Source of the DNA: Sinorhizobium terangae
Lineage (GTDB): Bacteria > Pseudomonadota > Alphaproteobacteria > Rhizobiales > Rhizobiaceae
DNA: 64,000 nucleotides
NCBI RefSeq assembly: GCF_009601505.1
Contig: NZ_WITC01000059.1
Location: 1-64,000 of the forward strand
Direction of reading: 5' to 3'
The stretch's first letter is position 1. Each line of letters starts with the position of its first letter. This document shows, in pieces, positions 1 to 7,920 of the stretch. The translations under genes and the position numbers were made by a program. Below the pieces are notes generated by a model. The model did no database searches. It was not told where the DNA came from and worked only from the letters and a program-made list of their open reading frames with translations.

Positions 1-474
1 CAGGCGGCGCACGAGTCTGCCAACACGCTCAACATGACGTTGCTCGCCGGCACAAACTTCGTGCTGCATGCGGCCGGTTGGCTCGAAGGTGGCCTCGTCT
101 CGTCCTACGAGAAGTTCATGATCGACCAGGACCAACTCGGCATGATGCAGAAGATGGCCGAGGGTGTGGACCTTTCCGAAAACGCCCAGGCGCTCGACGC
201 GATCCGCGAGGTCGGACCGGGCAGCCACTATCTCGGCTGCGCCCACACGCAGGCGAACTTCCAGACCGCCTTCTACCGCTCGCCGCTCGCCGACAACAAT
301 TCATTCGAGCAGTGGGAAATCGAAGGTGAGAAGCGGATCGAACAGCGCGCCAATGCGCTGGCGCGCAGCTGGCTCGAGCACTACGAGGCGCCTTACCTCG
401 ACCCGGCAATCGACGAGGCATTGAAGGACTACATCGCCAAGCGCAAGGACTCCATGCCCGACGCCTTCACCTGA
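1..474 (+). CDS. MttB-family (trimethylamine/glycine betaine) methyltransferase, C-terminal part
   Basis: The gene is open at the window start and only its last 157 codons are seen. The sequence matches the C-terminal part of the MttB superfamily, whose members move a methyl group from trimethylamine, glycine betaine or related quaternary amines to a corrinoid protein. The visible part is helical and contains motifs such as HAAGWLEGG, GSHYLGCAHT and the tail YIAKRKDSMPDAF. No UAG pyrrolysine codon lies in the visible part. Most bacterial relatives lack pyrrolysine and are thought to act on glycine betaine or similar compounds. The neighbouring bmt and betaine-type transporter support a methylated-amine role. 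The substrate cannot be set from this fragment. After the TGA stop the same frame stays open for another 36 codons. Confidence 0.85.
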   Translation, partial: QAAHESANTLNMTLLAGTNFVLHAAGWLEGGLVSSYEKFMIDQDQLGMMQKMAEGVDLSENAQALDAIREVGPGSHYLGCAHTQANFQTAFYRSPLADNNSFEQWEIEGEKRIEQRANALARSWLEHYEAPYLDPAIDEALKDYIAKRKDSMPDAFT

Positions 475-581
475 AAGGCTCCCGAGCGAGCCAGGGAGCA
501 AGGCGGCAGGGCGCAGGTGGCCGACATGATCCAGAAGGACGTCTGGCGCCCGCATTACGAACTACACGGGCCGAAACCGAA

Positions 582-1280
582 ATGACGGTTCCCTCGGCGG
601 ACGAATTGCTTGAAACGATCCGTGCGGCGCTCGCGCCGCACGGTCTTTTTTTGCGTGGCACGGTGAGTTTTGCCGATGGCGAGGAAGCTCCGATGCTGGC
701 GGACGGCAGACCCGCCGCGAGCATCGTGCTCATCGGCAATATCGGCGGCTCGCTCTGGGAGCCTTTCAGCCGCTGGCGCGATGGTGAGCCCGCTCGCGGA
801 GGAGCCGACCCGCTCGACAATTGGTCGAAGCAGGTAATCCGGCCTGTTGCGGAAGCCGCCGGAGCGATCGCCTATTTCCCTTCCGATCCGCCCTGGCAGC
901 CCTTCCAGCAGTGGGCAATGCGGGCCGAGAGGCTGAAGACTTCGCCGCTCGGGATCCTTATCCACCCGCAGTACGGCCTCTGGCACGGGTATCGGGGAGC
1001 GCTCGGCTTCGATCAGGTACTGCCGCGGACGGGCAGCATTTCGGTTGGCCATCCTTGCGACGCCTGTGTGGAAAAACCGTGCAGCTCCGCCTGTCCGGCT
1101 GATGCCTTGGCCGCCGGCACATTCGATGTCGGCCGCTGCCGCACACATCTGAGGACGCAGGCGGGGGCAGGCGGCTGTCTCGCCCATGGCTGTCTTTCGC
1201 GCGATGCCTGTCCGGTGGGGCGGGATTATCGTTATCCGGCTCAGCAACTCCGGTTCCACATGGCAGCGCTCAGTTTGTAG
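582..1280 (+). CDS. 4Fe-4S ferredoxin-like protein of unknown function
   Basis: A 232-residue protein with a cysteine cluster C159-x2-C162-x4-C167-x3-C171-P, typical of one [4Fe-4S] site, and further cysteines at about 186, 199, 204 and 210 that may hold a second cluster. The first 150 residues match no family I recognise; the C-terminal part recalls the ferredoxin domain of epoxyqueuosine reductase (QueG). The start ATG overlaps, as ATGA, the stop of the open frame that continues after the MttB gene, so the two may be co-translated. Next to a corrinoid-type methyltransferase, an iron-sulfur protein could reactivate oxidised corrinoid, but it lacks the size and domains of known RamA-type activases. 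The function is unknown; the call rests on the cysteine pattern. Confidence 0.75.
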   Translation: MTVPSADELLETIRAALAPHGLFLRGTVSFADGEEAPMLADGRPAASIVLIGNIGGSLWEPFSRWRDGEPARGGADPLDNWSKQVIRPVAEAAGAIAYFPSDPPWQPFQQWAMRAERLKTSPLGILIHPQYGLWHGYRGALGFDQVLPRTGSISVGHPCDACVEKPCSSACPADALAAGTFDVGRCRTHLRTQAGAGGCLAHGCLSRDACPVGRDYRYPAQQLRFHMAALSL

Positions 1281-1292
1281 CCGACGCGGATT

Positions 1293-1471
1293 GCCCCTCA
1301 CCCTAACCCTCTCCCCGCACGCGGGGAGAGGGGACTTAAGAGGCCGCCGCTTGCCCTTTCGTCTCCAATTCGGCTAGCTGGGCGAGGGGGCTTCGGCTAG
1401 CCGGGCGAGCGGGCGCGGCGGATCCCTTCGCCCCGCTTGCGGGGAGAAGGTGCCGGCAGGCGGATGAGGGG
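1293..1471. repeat. RIME-like element: two palindromes in inverted pair
   Basis: Two palindromic units lie about 90 bases apart. The first (1293-1333) contains CTCCCCGCACGCGGGGAG; the second (1424-1471) contains the core CCCCGCTTGCGGGG in the family of CCTTCTCCCCGC..GCGGGGAGAAGG units. The same units recur as pairs at 4952-5122 and 18572-18737 and inside cobN. Rhizobial RIME elements are described as intergenic units with two large palindromes, and this fits. The second unit overlaps the upstream region of the phosphodiester glycosidase gene. Confidence 0.8.
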
Positions 1472-1556
1472 CCTTCCGCGATGGCGAACGCACGCTGCAA
1501 TTTTCGCCGCAATCCGTGCGATGCTACGCCTCACGATCCGCTTCGAGTCGCGAACC

Positions 1557-2324
1557 ATGCCGCTGTTTCCGAAAGCCTTCCTCGTCGGCGCCGCCATCCT
1601 CACCGCCGGCTTTGCCAAGCCCTCGCCAGCCGACGCGGCAGACACCGCCTGCCGGAGCGTTAGCCACCTGGGCGAGGACTATGTCGTCTGTTCCTTCGAT
1701 CCGGCGGCGAGCGACATTCGCCTCTACAACAAGGGCCAGGGGGGCGTACCGTTCAAATCCTTCAAGGCGCTGTCGCTCGAACTGCGCCACCGCGACGAAT
1801 ATCTCGTCTTCGCCATGAATGGCGGCATGTACCATGAGGATCTCTCGCCCGTTGGCCTGTATGTGGAAGAGGGCGTGGAGCAGGCGTCGCTCAACACCAA
1901 TTCCGGCTGGGGCAATTTCCACCTGCTACCGAACGGCGTCTTCTACATCGGCGACGGCAAAGCCGGCGTTATGGCGGCGGAGGCCTATCGCGCCGCAGGT
2001 ATCAAGCCGCGCTTTGCGACGCAATCCGGTCCGATGCTGGTGATCGACGGGGCGCTGCATCCGCGCTTCCTGGCAAACAGCGACAGTTTGAAAACCCGAA
2101 ACGGCGTCGGCGTGACAAGCGGGGGCGAGGTGGTCTTCGCGGTGTCGAAACGGCCGGTGCGCTTTCATGATTTCGCGACGCTGTTTCGTGACGCGCTTGA
2201 TTGCCCGAACGCGCTCTTTCTCGATGGCACGATTTCGAGCCTCTATGCGCCCGAGATCAATCGCCACGATCGTCTGTTTCCGCTCGGTCCGATTATCGCC
2301 GTTGTCGCTTCGTTCCCGCGATAA
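1557..2324 (+). CDS. Exported phosphodiester glycosidase family protein (NAGPA/DUF2233 domain)
   Basis: A 255-residue protein starting at the ATG at 1557, chosen because it gives a clean signal peptide (MPLFPKAFLVGAAILTAGFA, then a likely cut near ADA). Upstream in-frame codons run into a palindromic repeat and are not credible. The mature part has the hallmarks of the NAGPA/DUF2233 fold: FAMNGGMYHEDLSPVGLYVE, TQSGPMLVIDG, NGVGVTSGG and LFLDGTISSLY. Family members cleave sugar-phosphodiester linkages, as in the mammalian uncovering enzyme; bacterial ones are probably periplasmic and their substrates mostly unknown. It seems to be a single gene between repeats and the sigma factor gene. Confidence 0.8.
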   Translation: MPLFPKAFLVGAAILTAGFAKPSPADAADTACRSVSHLGEDYVVCSFDPAASDIRLYNKGQGGVPFKSFKALSLELRHRDEYLVFAMNGGMYHEDLSPVGLYVEEGVEQASLNTNSGWGNFHLLPNGVFYIGDGKAGVMAAEAYRAAGIKPRFATQSGPMLVIDGALHPRFLANSDSLKTRNGVGVTSGGEVVFAVSKRPVRFHDFATLFRDALDCPNALFLDGTISSLYAPEINRHDRLFPLGPIIAVVASFPR

Positions 2325-2343
2325 TTTTTTCCCGAGGGCCCAA

Positions 2344-2367
2344 GGAACGGTCGGCGGCGGACGTCTA
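2344..2367 (+). promoter_or_regulatory. Possible ECF-type promoter upstream of the sigma factor gene
   Basis: GGAAC at 2344-2348 is followed 15 bases later by TCTA at 2364-2367. This resembles ECF-dependent promoters (GGAAC, about 16 bases, then a GTC/TCTA-like -10). It lies about 35 bases before the likely TTG start of the ECF gene, where an autoregulated promoter would be expected. The spacing is about one base short, so this is tentative. Confidence 0.3.
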
Positions 2368-2398
2368 ACGGGAAAACAGGTGGAAGGCGGGCACGGAC

Positions 2399-2926
2399 TT
2401 GGACGCGGAACTCGTTGAAAGGGCGGTGAGGGGCGACAGGGAGGCGTTCAGCCTTCTGGTCGAGCGCCACTATGATTTCGTCCACGCGGTTGCCTGGCGC
2501 TGGACCGGCAACGTGACCGATGCGGAGGATATCGCGCAGGATGTCTGCATTCGCCTCGGTTCCGCGATCCGCGGCTTTCGTGGCACCAGTCGTTTCCGCA
2601 CCTGGCTCTATACGCTGACGCTTAATGCCGCGCGCGACCATCGCCGCCGTCGAGTGTGTGACGAGCGCAAGATCGCAGCCTATGCGTCGGATCTAGCGGC
2701 GCAGGGCACACCGGACGGAGAGGACGAGAACCGGCAGGAAGCGCTCTGGACGGCAGTCCGGGCGCTGCCGGAGAAACAATGCGATGCCGTCCTGCTCGTC
2801 TACGCCGAAGGCTTGAGCCATGCCGCAGCGGCAGACGTGCTCGGCTGCTCCGAGGCGACCATCTCCTGGCATGTTCATGAGGCGCGCAGGCGTCTGCGGA
2901 CAATGCTCGGTAAGGAGGCTGTGTGA
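2399..2926 (+). CDS. ECF-family RNA polymerase sigma factor
   Basis: A 175-residue sigma-70 family protein with only regions 2 and 4. Region 2 spans about residues 10-80 (LVERHYDFVHAVAWRWTGN, then DAEDIAQDV). Region 4 spans about residues 115-170 (ALPEKQCDAVLLVYAEGLSH and the helix-turn-helix around CSEATISWHVHEARRRL). The start is probably the TTG at 2399, with GGAAGG about 11 bases before it. Its stop overlaps the GTG at 2923 of the next frame, and AGGAGG inside its last codons acts as ribosome site for the following VWA gene, so the two are translationally coupled. Such pairing usually means the partner controls the sigma factor. A possible autoregulated promoter lies just upstream. Confidence 0.9.
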   Translation: MDAELVERAVRGDREAFSLLVERHYDFVHAVAWRWTGNVTDAEDIAQDVCIRLGSAIRGFRGTSRFRTWLYTLTLNAARDHRRRRVCDERKIAAYASDLAAQGTPDGEDENRQEALWTAVRALPEKQCDAVLLVYAEGLSHAAAADVLGCSEATISWHVHEARRRLRTMLGKEAV

Positions 2927-2928
2927 TC

Positions 2929-4938
2929 ATGACCGACGATTTCGAAAAGCTTGCCGGAAAGCTGCCGCCGATGCCTTCGGGCGAGGCGCGGGCGCGCGCG
3001 CTCGCTGCGGCTATGGAAGCCTATGATACGGCGGAAAATTCGGGTGCCCCCCAAGGATCCGCGCCATCCCTTCGTCCAAGCTCCATCCTCAACCGGATTC
3101 GGAGCCCCATTATGAACCGGAAATTGCTTGCCGGATCGGCGCTGGCAACGCTGATCGTCGTCCCCGCCGCCATGTACCTGACACTGGAAACAGCCCGCAA
3201 TGATCGGCTGCCCGAGCAGCAAACCGAGATTGCTGCAAACACCGAATCGAAGCCGGCCGCGCCTGAAGCGCAGGGCGCCGCGTCGCTTGCTCGCTCGCAG
3301 CCGGCACAGGCCGCTGCAAAAATTGCGGAAGAAGTGGAAAGCGAAGCACCGGCGGCCGCGGAAGCCGACGCGATGGCGAGCGGAACGGCCGCCGATGCCG
3401 CCGCTCCGATGAGCACGCTCGGTGGAGCCGCCGGCTTTGCTGCGCGCGGGCGCATGGAGATCATGCCGGCGCCGACGACACCGGGCGACATTCTTCCGCC
3501 GCCGATCGAAAACCGCGAGCGTTTTGGCAACGCCGATGCCAATCCGGTGAAGGCCGTGGCGGCCGAGCCGGTCTCGACCTTCTCCGCCGATGTCGATACG
3601 GCCTCCTATTCCTTCGTCCGCCGCTCGCTGATGGCGGGTGAGATGCCCAACCCCGATGCCGTGCGGATCGAGGAGATGGTCAATTATTTCCCCTACGACT
3701 GGCCGCGCCCGGCGTCGGCCAGGGAACCCTTCAGGGCGACGGTTACCGTCACGCCCACCCCATGGAACGCGGGCACGCGCCTGATGCATGTGGCAATCAA
3801 GGGCTACGAGGTCGTGCCGGCGGAGGCGCCGAAGGCCAACCTCGTCTTCCTGATCGACGTTTCCGGTTCCATGGACGAGCCGGACAAACTGCCGCTGTTG
3901 AAGAACGCCTTCCGGCTGCTCGTCGACAAGCTGAAGCCGGAAGACACGGTGTCGATCGTCACCTATGCCGGCAACGCCGGCACGGTGCTCGAGCCGACGG
4001 CGGTCAAGGATAAGGCGAAGATCCTGGCGGCGATCGATACGCTGACGCCCGGCGGTTCGACGGCCGGCGCTGCCGGCATCGACGCGGCCTACCAGCTGGC
4101 TGAAAAGGCCCGCGTCAAGGACGGCGTCAACCGCATCCTGCTGGCGACCGACGGCGACTTCAATGTCGGCCCGTCAAGCGACGAGGAGCTCAAGCGGCTG
4201 GTCGAGGAAAAGCGCAAGAGCGGAGTCTTTCTCTCGGTGCTTGGCTTCGGCCGCGGCAACTACAACGACGCACTGATGCAGGCGATCGCCCAGAACGGCA
4301 ACGGCGTTGCAACCTATATAGACACCCTCGCCGAAGCCCAGAAAACCCTGGTCGAGGAGGCGGGCTCGTCGCTCTTCCCGATCGCCAAGGACGTCAAGCT
4401 GCAAGTGGAGTTCAATCCGGCAGCAATCGCGGAGTATCGTTTGATCGGCTACGAGACCCGGGCACTGAAACGCGAGGATTTCAACAATGACCGGGTGGAT
4501 GCCGGCGATATCGGCTCGGGCCACAGCGTCACCGCGATCTACGAAGTGACGCCGAAGGGAAGCCCGGCTGTCCTCAACGACGACCTGCGCTATGCGACGG
4601 CGGAGAAGCCGGACGCGGACGCAACGGCGCATTCGGGCGAGCTAGCCTATCTCAAGATCCGCTACAAAAAGCCGGACAGCGACAAGAGCGAGTTGATCAC
4701 CACGCCGGTCACTGAGGCGAATGCGGAGCCTTCGCTCGGCGAAGCCTCGGCAGACGTCCGATTCTCCACAGCCGTCGCCGCCTTCGGCCAGAAGCTTGCG
4801 AGAAACCCGGCGCTTGCCGGCTATTCCTATGCGGCGATCTCCGAGCTGGCGGCGGGCGCCAAGGGGGCCGATCCCTTCGGCTATCGCGGCGAGTTCGTCA
4901 ATCTGGTGCGCCTGGCGAAGGGGCTTTCTGGCGAGTGA
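2929..4938 (+). CDS. Membrane-anchored von Willebrand factor A (VWA) protein, YfbK-like, partner of the ECF sigma factor
   Basis: A protein of about 669 residues. The ATG at 2929 is taken as start since AGGAGG lies about 11 bases upstream; a GTG at 2923 is the alternative. A polar 60-residue N-terminus precedes one membrane helix (about residues 66-88). Then comes a low-complexity Ala/Glu/Pro linker to about residue 200, a VWA-N-like segment (SADVDTASYSFVRR), and the VWA domain with an intact MIDAS: D310-V-S312-G-S314, GGSTAG near 374 and ATDGD near 407. A C-terminal domain like DUF3520 follows. The body should face the periplasm. With the sigma gene directly upstream and coupled, the short cytoplasmic N-terminus may act as an unusual anti-sigma region; no recognised anti-sigma domain is visible. 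Confidence 0.85.
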   Translation: MTDDFEKLAGKLPPMPSGEARARALAAAMEAYDTAENSGAPQGSAPSLRPSSILNRIRSPIMNRKLLAGSALATLIVVPAAMYLTLETARNDRLPEQQTEIAANTESKPAAPEAQGAASLARSQPAQAAAKIAEEVESEAPAAAEADAMASGTAADAAAPMSTLGGAAGFAARGRMEIMPAPTTPGDILPPPIENRERFGNADANPVKAVAAEPVSTFSADVDTASYSFVRRSLMAGEMPNPDAVRIEEMVNYFPYDWPRPASAREPFRATVTVTPTPWNAGTRLMHVAIKGYEVVPAEAPKANLVFLIDVSGSMDEPDKLPLLKNAFRLLVDKLKPEDTVSIVTYAGNAGTVLEPTAVKDKAKILAAIDTLTPGGSTAGAAGIDAAYQLAEKARVKDGVNRILLATDGDFNVGPSSDEELKRLVEEKRKSGVFLSVLGFGRGNYNDALMQAIAQNGNGVATYIDTLAEAQKTLVEEAGSSLFPIAKDVKLQVEFNPAAIAEYRLIGYETRALKREDFNNDRVDAGDIGSGHSVTAIYEVTPKGSPAVLNDDLRYATAEKPDADATAHSGELAYLKIRYKKPDSDKSELITTPVTEANAEPSLGEASADVRFSTAVAAFGQKLARNPALAGYSYAAISELAAGAKGADPFGYRGEFVNLVRLAKGLSGE

Positions 4939-4951
4939 CTCCGCGGAACCG

Positions 4952-5122
4952 CCCCTCATCCGCCTGCCGGCACCTTCTCCCCGCGGGCGGGGAGAAGGGG
5001 CGACGCCGCGCGGGCTTCGGCAAATTCCAAGCCATTCTGTCAGGGCTGTTGAAGGGGCGAGTCACGAGCCGCGGGCGCGACTCACCCTCGCCCCGCTTGC
5101 GGGGAGAGGGCAGGGTGAGGGG
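4952..5122. repeat. RIME-like inverted pair of palindromes
   Basis: Unit one (4952-5003) contains CTTCTCCCCGCGGGCGGGGA; unit two (5081-5122) contains CTCGCCCCGCTTGCGGGGAG and continues into AGGGTGAGGGG. They flank about 75 bases and face each other. The element fills the gap between the VWA gene and the convergent small gene and may help end transcription from both sides. Confidence 0.8.
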
Positions 5123-5170
5123 CAAGGAGCGCTGCCAGTGAAGCCGGTGCCTGCTGCTGCATCGAAGTTG

Positions 5171-5518
5171 CTAGGCCTTCGGGTAAGCCCGCTGCAGGCC
5201 GCCGGAATTCGCCAGCCCAGCCCGGAACGCTTGGCAGGCCGGGTGCTGGCTGGAGCGCGCTGCTTCCATGAGGCGCATCTGAAGCCGGGCCGGGGCCTCG
5301 TTGCCAAGCCACTGTCCGAGCTTCTCCAACTTCAATGAATTCAGGAGGGGTGCCTCGGCGGCGAGTTGGAGATGTCGGTACAGGCCTTCCATGAGGTTTT
5401 CGTCCTGCTCGGGGTTTTCCATCAGCAGCTTGACGAAAGCCTGATCTGCTTCGCCGAAGCTCGAAAGCTTGGCGGCGGTCGTGTCCCTGTCCGGAAACGC
5501 GGCTGGCCCGACACTCAT
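5171..5518 (-). CDS. Hypothetical 115-residue protein
   Basis: A small soluble, helical protein with no signal peptide, membrane segment or recognised domain. It starts MSVGPAAFPDRDTTAAKLSS and has GGGAG about 9 bases before the ATG on the minus strand. Leu-rich amphipathic stretches (LYRHLQLAAEAPLLNSLKLE) suggest a helical bundle. Its codon use is like that of neighbours, which supports it being real. It is separated from bmt by about 300 bases with a terminator, so it is likely its own unit. No function can be offered. Confidence 0.6.
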   Translation of the reverse strand: MSVGPAAFPDRDTTAAKLSSFGEADQAFVKLLMENPEQDENLMEGLYRHLQLAAEAPLLNSLKLEKLGQWLGNEAPARLQMRLMEAARSSQHPACQAFRAGLANSGGLQRAYPKA

Positions 5519-5764
5519 GAATCGTCTCCCGTCGAATCGAAACGTCTCCGGGGATAGGACAGCAACCCGGCGCCTGCAAGCGTTGCCGGCAACGAGCGCC
5601 GCGGCGGTGACTGACGTGGCCTTGGGGCCGAAAAGCTATTTGCCGCTTGATATTGCCGATGTGCGCCGCCGACTGCGTCGGCCTCGGTCGCAAAATATCG
5701 CGACCGGCGCACGACGCCCGGCGCGACAGACCGCAACGTCTGATTCTTGCCGGAGAGCAAAAAT
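5519..5764. other. Non-coding stretch between bmt and the small hypothetical gene
   Basis: About 250 bases upstream of the minus-strand hypothetical gene. I see its likely promoter region and no convincing reading frame. The bmt terminator lies at the far end. Confidence 0.4.
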
Positions 5765-5792
5765 ACGCTCCGAGCACATCGCTCCGGAGCGT
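5757..5792 (-). terminator. Rho-independent terminator of bmt
   Basis: Perfect 8-base stem ACGCTCCG/CGGAGCGT (5765-5772 with 5785-5792). Read on the minus strand it is followed by ATTTTTGC. It lies about 30 bases past the bmt stop. Confidence 0.75.
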
Positions 5793-5819
5793 TTGTCGTT
5801 TCGTTCTGCGCAGTCTGTC

Positions 5820-6839
5820 TCAGGCGCGGCGGCGGCCAGCGCGTTCGCGGGTCGGTGCGGAGGCGCCTGCGTCGGCGGTCTTGTTGCGCAGCGGACCGAT
5901 TTTTTCGACGATGAGGTCGAGCGTCGGGCGTTCGCCCTTCGCGTGATTGTCGAGCGCAAGCCGCATGGCGGCAAGATGGTTGCAGGAGGTGCCGCAGCAG
6001 CCGCCTATGATCTTCGCCCCGGCATCAACCGCGAGCCGCACATATTCCGCCATCAGCGGCGGGGTGCCGGAATAATGGATCTCGGAGCCACGGAATTCCG
6101 GAATGCCGCAATTGCCCTTGACGACGACGGTCGCCTCAGGCTTCGCCGCGGTCATGTCGAGCAGCGAAGAGAGGATGTCGGAGGCGCCGACGCCGCAATT
6201 TGCGCCAACCGCGACCGGGCCTTCGCCAATATCGCCGGCGACGGTGTGAATGTCCTTCGGGTGCAGGCCCATCATCGTCTTGCCGGCGGTATCGAACGAG
6301 CCGGTATAAACGTAAGGGAGGCCCACCTTGGTTGCTGCTTCAGCCGCCGCGCGGATCTCGTCCGGCGAGGACATGGTCTCGATCCAGGCCACTTCCGCGC
6401 CCCCCGCCTTCAGGCCTTCGATCTGCTCGGCAAAGGCCGCAACGGCATCCTCATAGGAAAGCGCGCCGAGCGGGACCAGGAGTTCGCCGGTCGGGCCGAC
6501 GGAGCCAGCGGTGATGACCTTGCGCGGCGCCTTATCGGCAACGGCGCGGGCGATCTCGGCAGCGCGCTTGTTCAGCGCATGCACGCGATCTTCGGCCTGG
6601 TGCAGTTTCAGGCGATGGCGCGTGCCGCCGAAGGAATTGGTGAGGATGATGTCGGCGCCAGCATCGACGAAATCCTGATGCAGCTTGGTGATGTTCTGCG
6701 GCTTTGCCTCGTTCCAGAGCTCCGGCGCTTCGCCGGCTTCGAGCCCCATGGCAAAGAGCGACGTCCCGGTCGCGCCATCGGCAAGCAGAACGCCCTTCTG
6801 GGCAAGGAGATCGGAAAGGGCATTGGCGGAAGCAGACAT
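5820..6839 (-). CDS. bmt: Homocysteine S-methyltransferase, betaine-homocysteine methyltransferase type (Bmt)
   Basis: A 339-residue zinc-dependent homocysteine S-methyltransferase. The N-terminal motif LLADGATGTSLFAMGLEAGE and the three zinc ligands C215 (GANCGVG) and C281-C282 (GGCCGTS) are intact, as in the BHMT/MetH homocysteine-binding barrel. In Sinorhizobium the close relative Bmt takes a methyl from glycine betaine to make methionine; this is family knowledge, not shown here. Start ATG at 6839, chosen because residues further upstream are not conserved-looking and a 16-base palindrome lies between them. The gene stands alone with its own terminator. The nearby MttB-type methyltransferase and betaine-type ABC transporter suggest a shared methyl-group pathway. 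Confidence 0.88.
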   Translation of the reverse strand: MSASANALSDLLAQKGVLLADGATGTSLFAMGLEAGEAPELWNEAKPQNITKLHQDFVDAGADIILTNSFGGTRHRLKLHQAEDRVHALNKRAAEIARAVADKAPRKVITAGSVGPTGELLVPLGALSYEDAVAAFAEQIEGLKAGGAEVAWIETMSSPDEIRAAAEAATKVGLPYVYTGSFDTAGKTMMGLHPKDIHTVAGDIGEGPVAVGANCGVGASDILSSLLDMTAAKPEATVVVKGNCGIPEFRGSEIHYSGTPPLMAEYVRLAVDAGAKIIGGCCGTSCNHLAAMRLALDNHAKGERPTLDLIVEKIGPLRNKTADAGASAPTRERAGRRRA

Positions 6840-6874
6840 CGGTTTTTCCCGGCTGAAAGAGATTGCAACAAGAT

Positions 6875-6890
6875 ATAAAGATATCTTTAT
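6875..6890. promoter_or_regulatory. Perfect 16-base palindromic operator upstream of bmt (SahR-like candidate)
   Basis: ATAAAGATATCTTTAT is a perfect inverted repeat, 35 bases upstream of the bmt start codon. It looks like the ArsR-family type of operator. In Alphaproteobacteria the SahR regulator of methionine and S-adenosylhomocysteine genes binds AT-rich palindromes around a central GATATC; assignment to SahR is inference. Confidence 0.55.
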
Positions 6891-6945
6891 GTGAATGCAA
6901 CCGCCTTTGCTGTTGCGCGCCGGAAAAGTCGGAAAGCCGATATGC

Positions 6946-7815
6946 CTACGCCTGCGTCCGGATGGCGCTGGAAGGCAAGTCGTCCGCGAGCAGAGCGGCA
7001 AGATCCGTCACGGCCTTGTCCGCATGGGCACGCAAACGCAGGCTGAATTCGGCTGCGGGCAGGGGCGGCAGGTCGAGATGCGTCGGAGCGCGCTCGATCC
7101 CTGGCCCCCGGAACCGTGCCGTGCGAGTCGTGACGGCGATGCCGCTCATGACGGCGGCGCGCAGACCCGACAGGCTCGGACTCGTCGCCGCGATCCGGAA
7201 GGGGCGGCCTGCCGCTTCGAGCGCCAAGATCGCCGCGGCCCGGAACCCGCAGGGCGGATCGAGCACGGCCAGCGGCACTTCGGCGTCGATCGTTGCCAGA
7301 CCTTTGTCGGCGCAAAGCCAGATCATCTCTTCTTTCAGCATAAGCACCTCATCTGCCGCAGGCGCCTGTCGCATCGTCAGGAGAATGTCGACCTGGCCCT
7401 GATCGAATGCCGTCGTCAGTTCCTTTGATCTGCCAATCCTGAGATCGAGGCGAACCCGCGGATGGGTGCGAGCGAAGCGGCGCAGGAGGTCGGGCAGCGT
7501 CGTATCTGCAAAATCCTGCGTGCTGCCGAGCGAGATTCGTCCGTCGGCGCGTGCGCCCCGGAGGCTGAGCCAGGCATCGCGATGTGCGTCGAGGATGCGG
7601 CGGGCGTGGTCCACAAGTTCCTCGCCGATCGGAGTCAGTGTGCGCCCGCGCCCGGCCGGCGCCAGCAGCGGTTCTCCGATCAGAGCTTCGAGGCGCTGCA
7701 TTTGCGCCGTCACGGCGGAGGGCGACCGATTGACTGCCGCTGCGGCGTGCGCAAGCGAGCCCCCTTCAGCGAAGGCAAGAAATGTACGCAGAAGATCGGG
7801 ATCGATGAAATTCAT
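6946..7815 (-). CDS. LysR-family transcriptional regulator
   Basis: A 289-residue LysR-type regulator. The N-terminal helix-turn-helix is clear (DLLRTFLAFAEGGSLAHAAA, then NRSPSAVTAQMQRLEALIG at about residues 30-50) and is followed by a ligand-binding region resembling periplasmic binding folds. The start is the ATG at 7815; frames upstream lack the family N-terminus. It is divergent from the tautomerase gene at 7921, with about 105 bases between, the usual arrangement for a LysR protein that controls its neighbour. The co-inducer is unknown. Confidence 0.9.
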   Translation of the reverse strand: MNFIDPDLLRTFLAFAEGGSLAHAAAAVNRSPSAVTAQMQRLEALIGEPLLAPAGRGRTLTPIGEELVDHARRILDAHRDAWLSLRGARADGRISLGSTQDFADTTLPDLLRRFARTHPRVRLDLRIGRSKELTTAFDQGQVDILLTMRQAPAADEVLMLKEEMIWLCADKGLATIDAEVPLAVLDPPCGFRAAAILALEAAGRPFRIAATSPSLSGLRAAVMSGIAVTTRTARFRGPGIERAPTHLDLPPLPAAEFSLRLRAHADKAVTDLAALLADDLPSSAIRTQA

Positions 7816-7819
7816 GCTT

Positions 7820-7865
7820 CGATGATATCGAACTATTGATGCAAGACAATTTGATTTTATTGATG
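7820..7865. promoter_or_regulatory. Divergent LysR/tautomerase control region
   Basis: This AT-rich stretch holds two dyads: ATC-N8-GAT near 7826-7839 and CAAT-N8-ATTG near 7848-7863. LysR proteins bind T-N11-A dyads, which both can be read as. It is a plausible operator for both genes; neither dyad is decisive. Confidence 0.35.
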
Positions 7866-7920
7866 TGTCTGTGGTGGCAAGCTGAACCTGAAGAACAACT
7901 GCAGTCGAAAGGAGCTGGCT

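Noticed and set aside
1437-1556. Longer start for the phosphodiester glycosidase gene
   Set aside because: The extra codons lie in a palindromic repeat; ATG 1557 gives a proper signal peptide.
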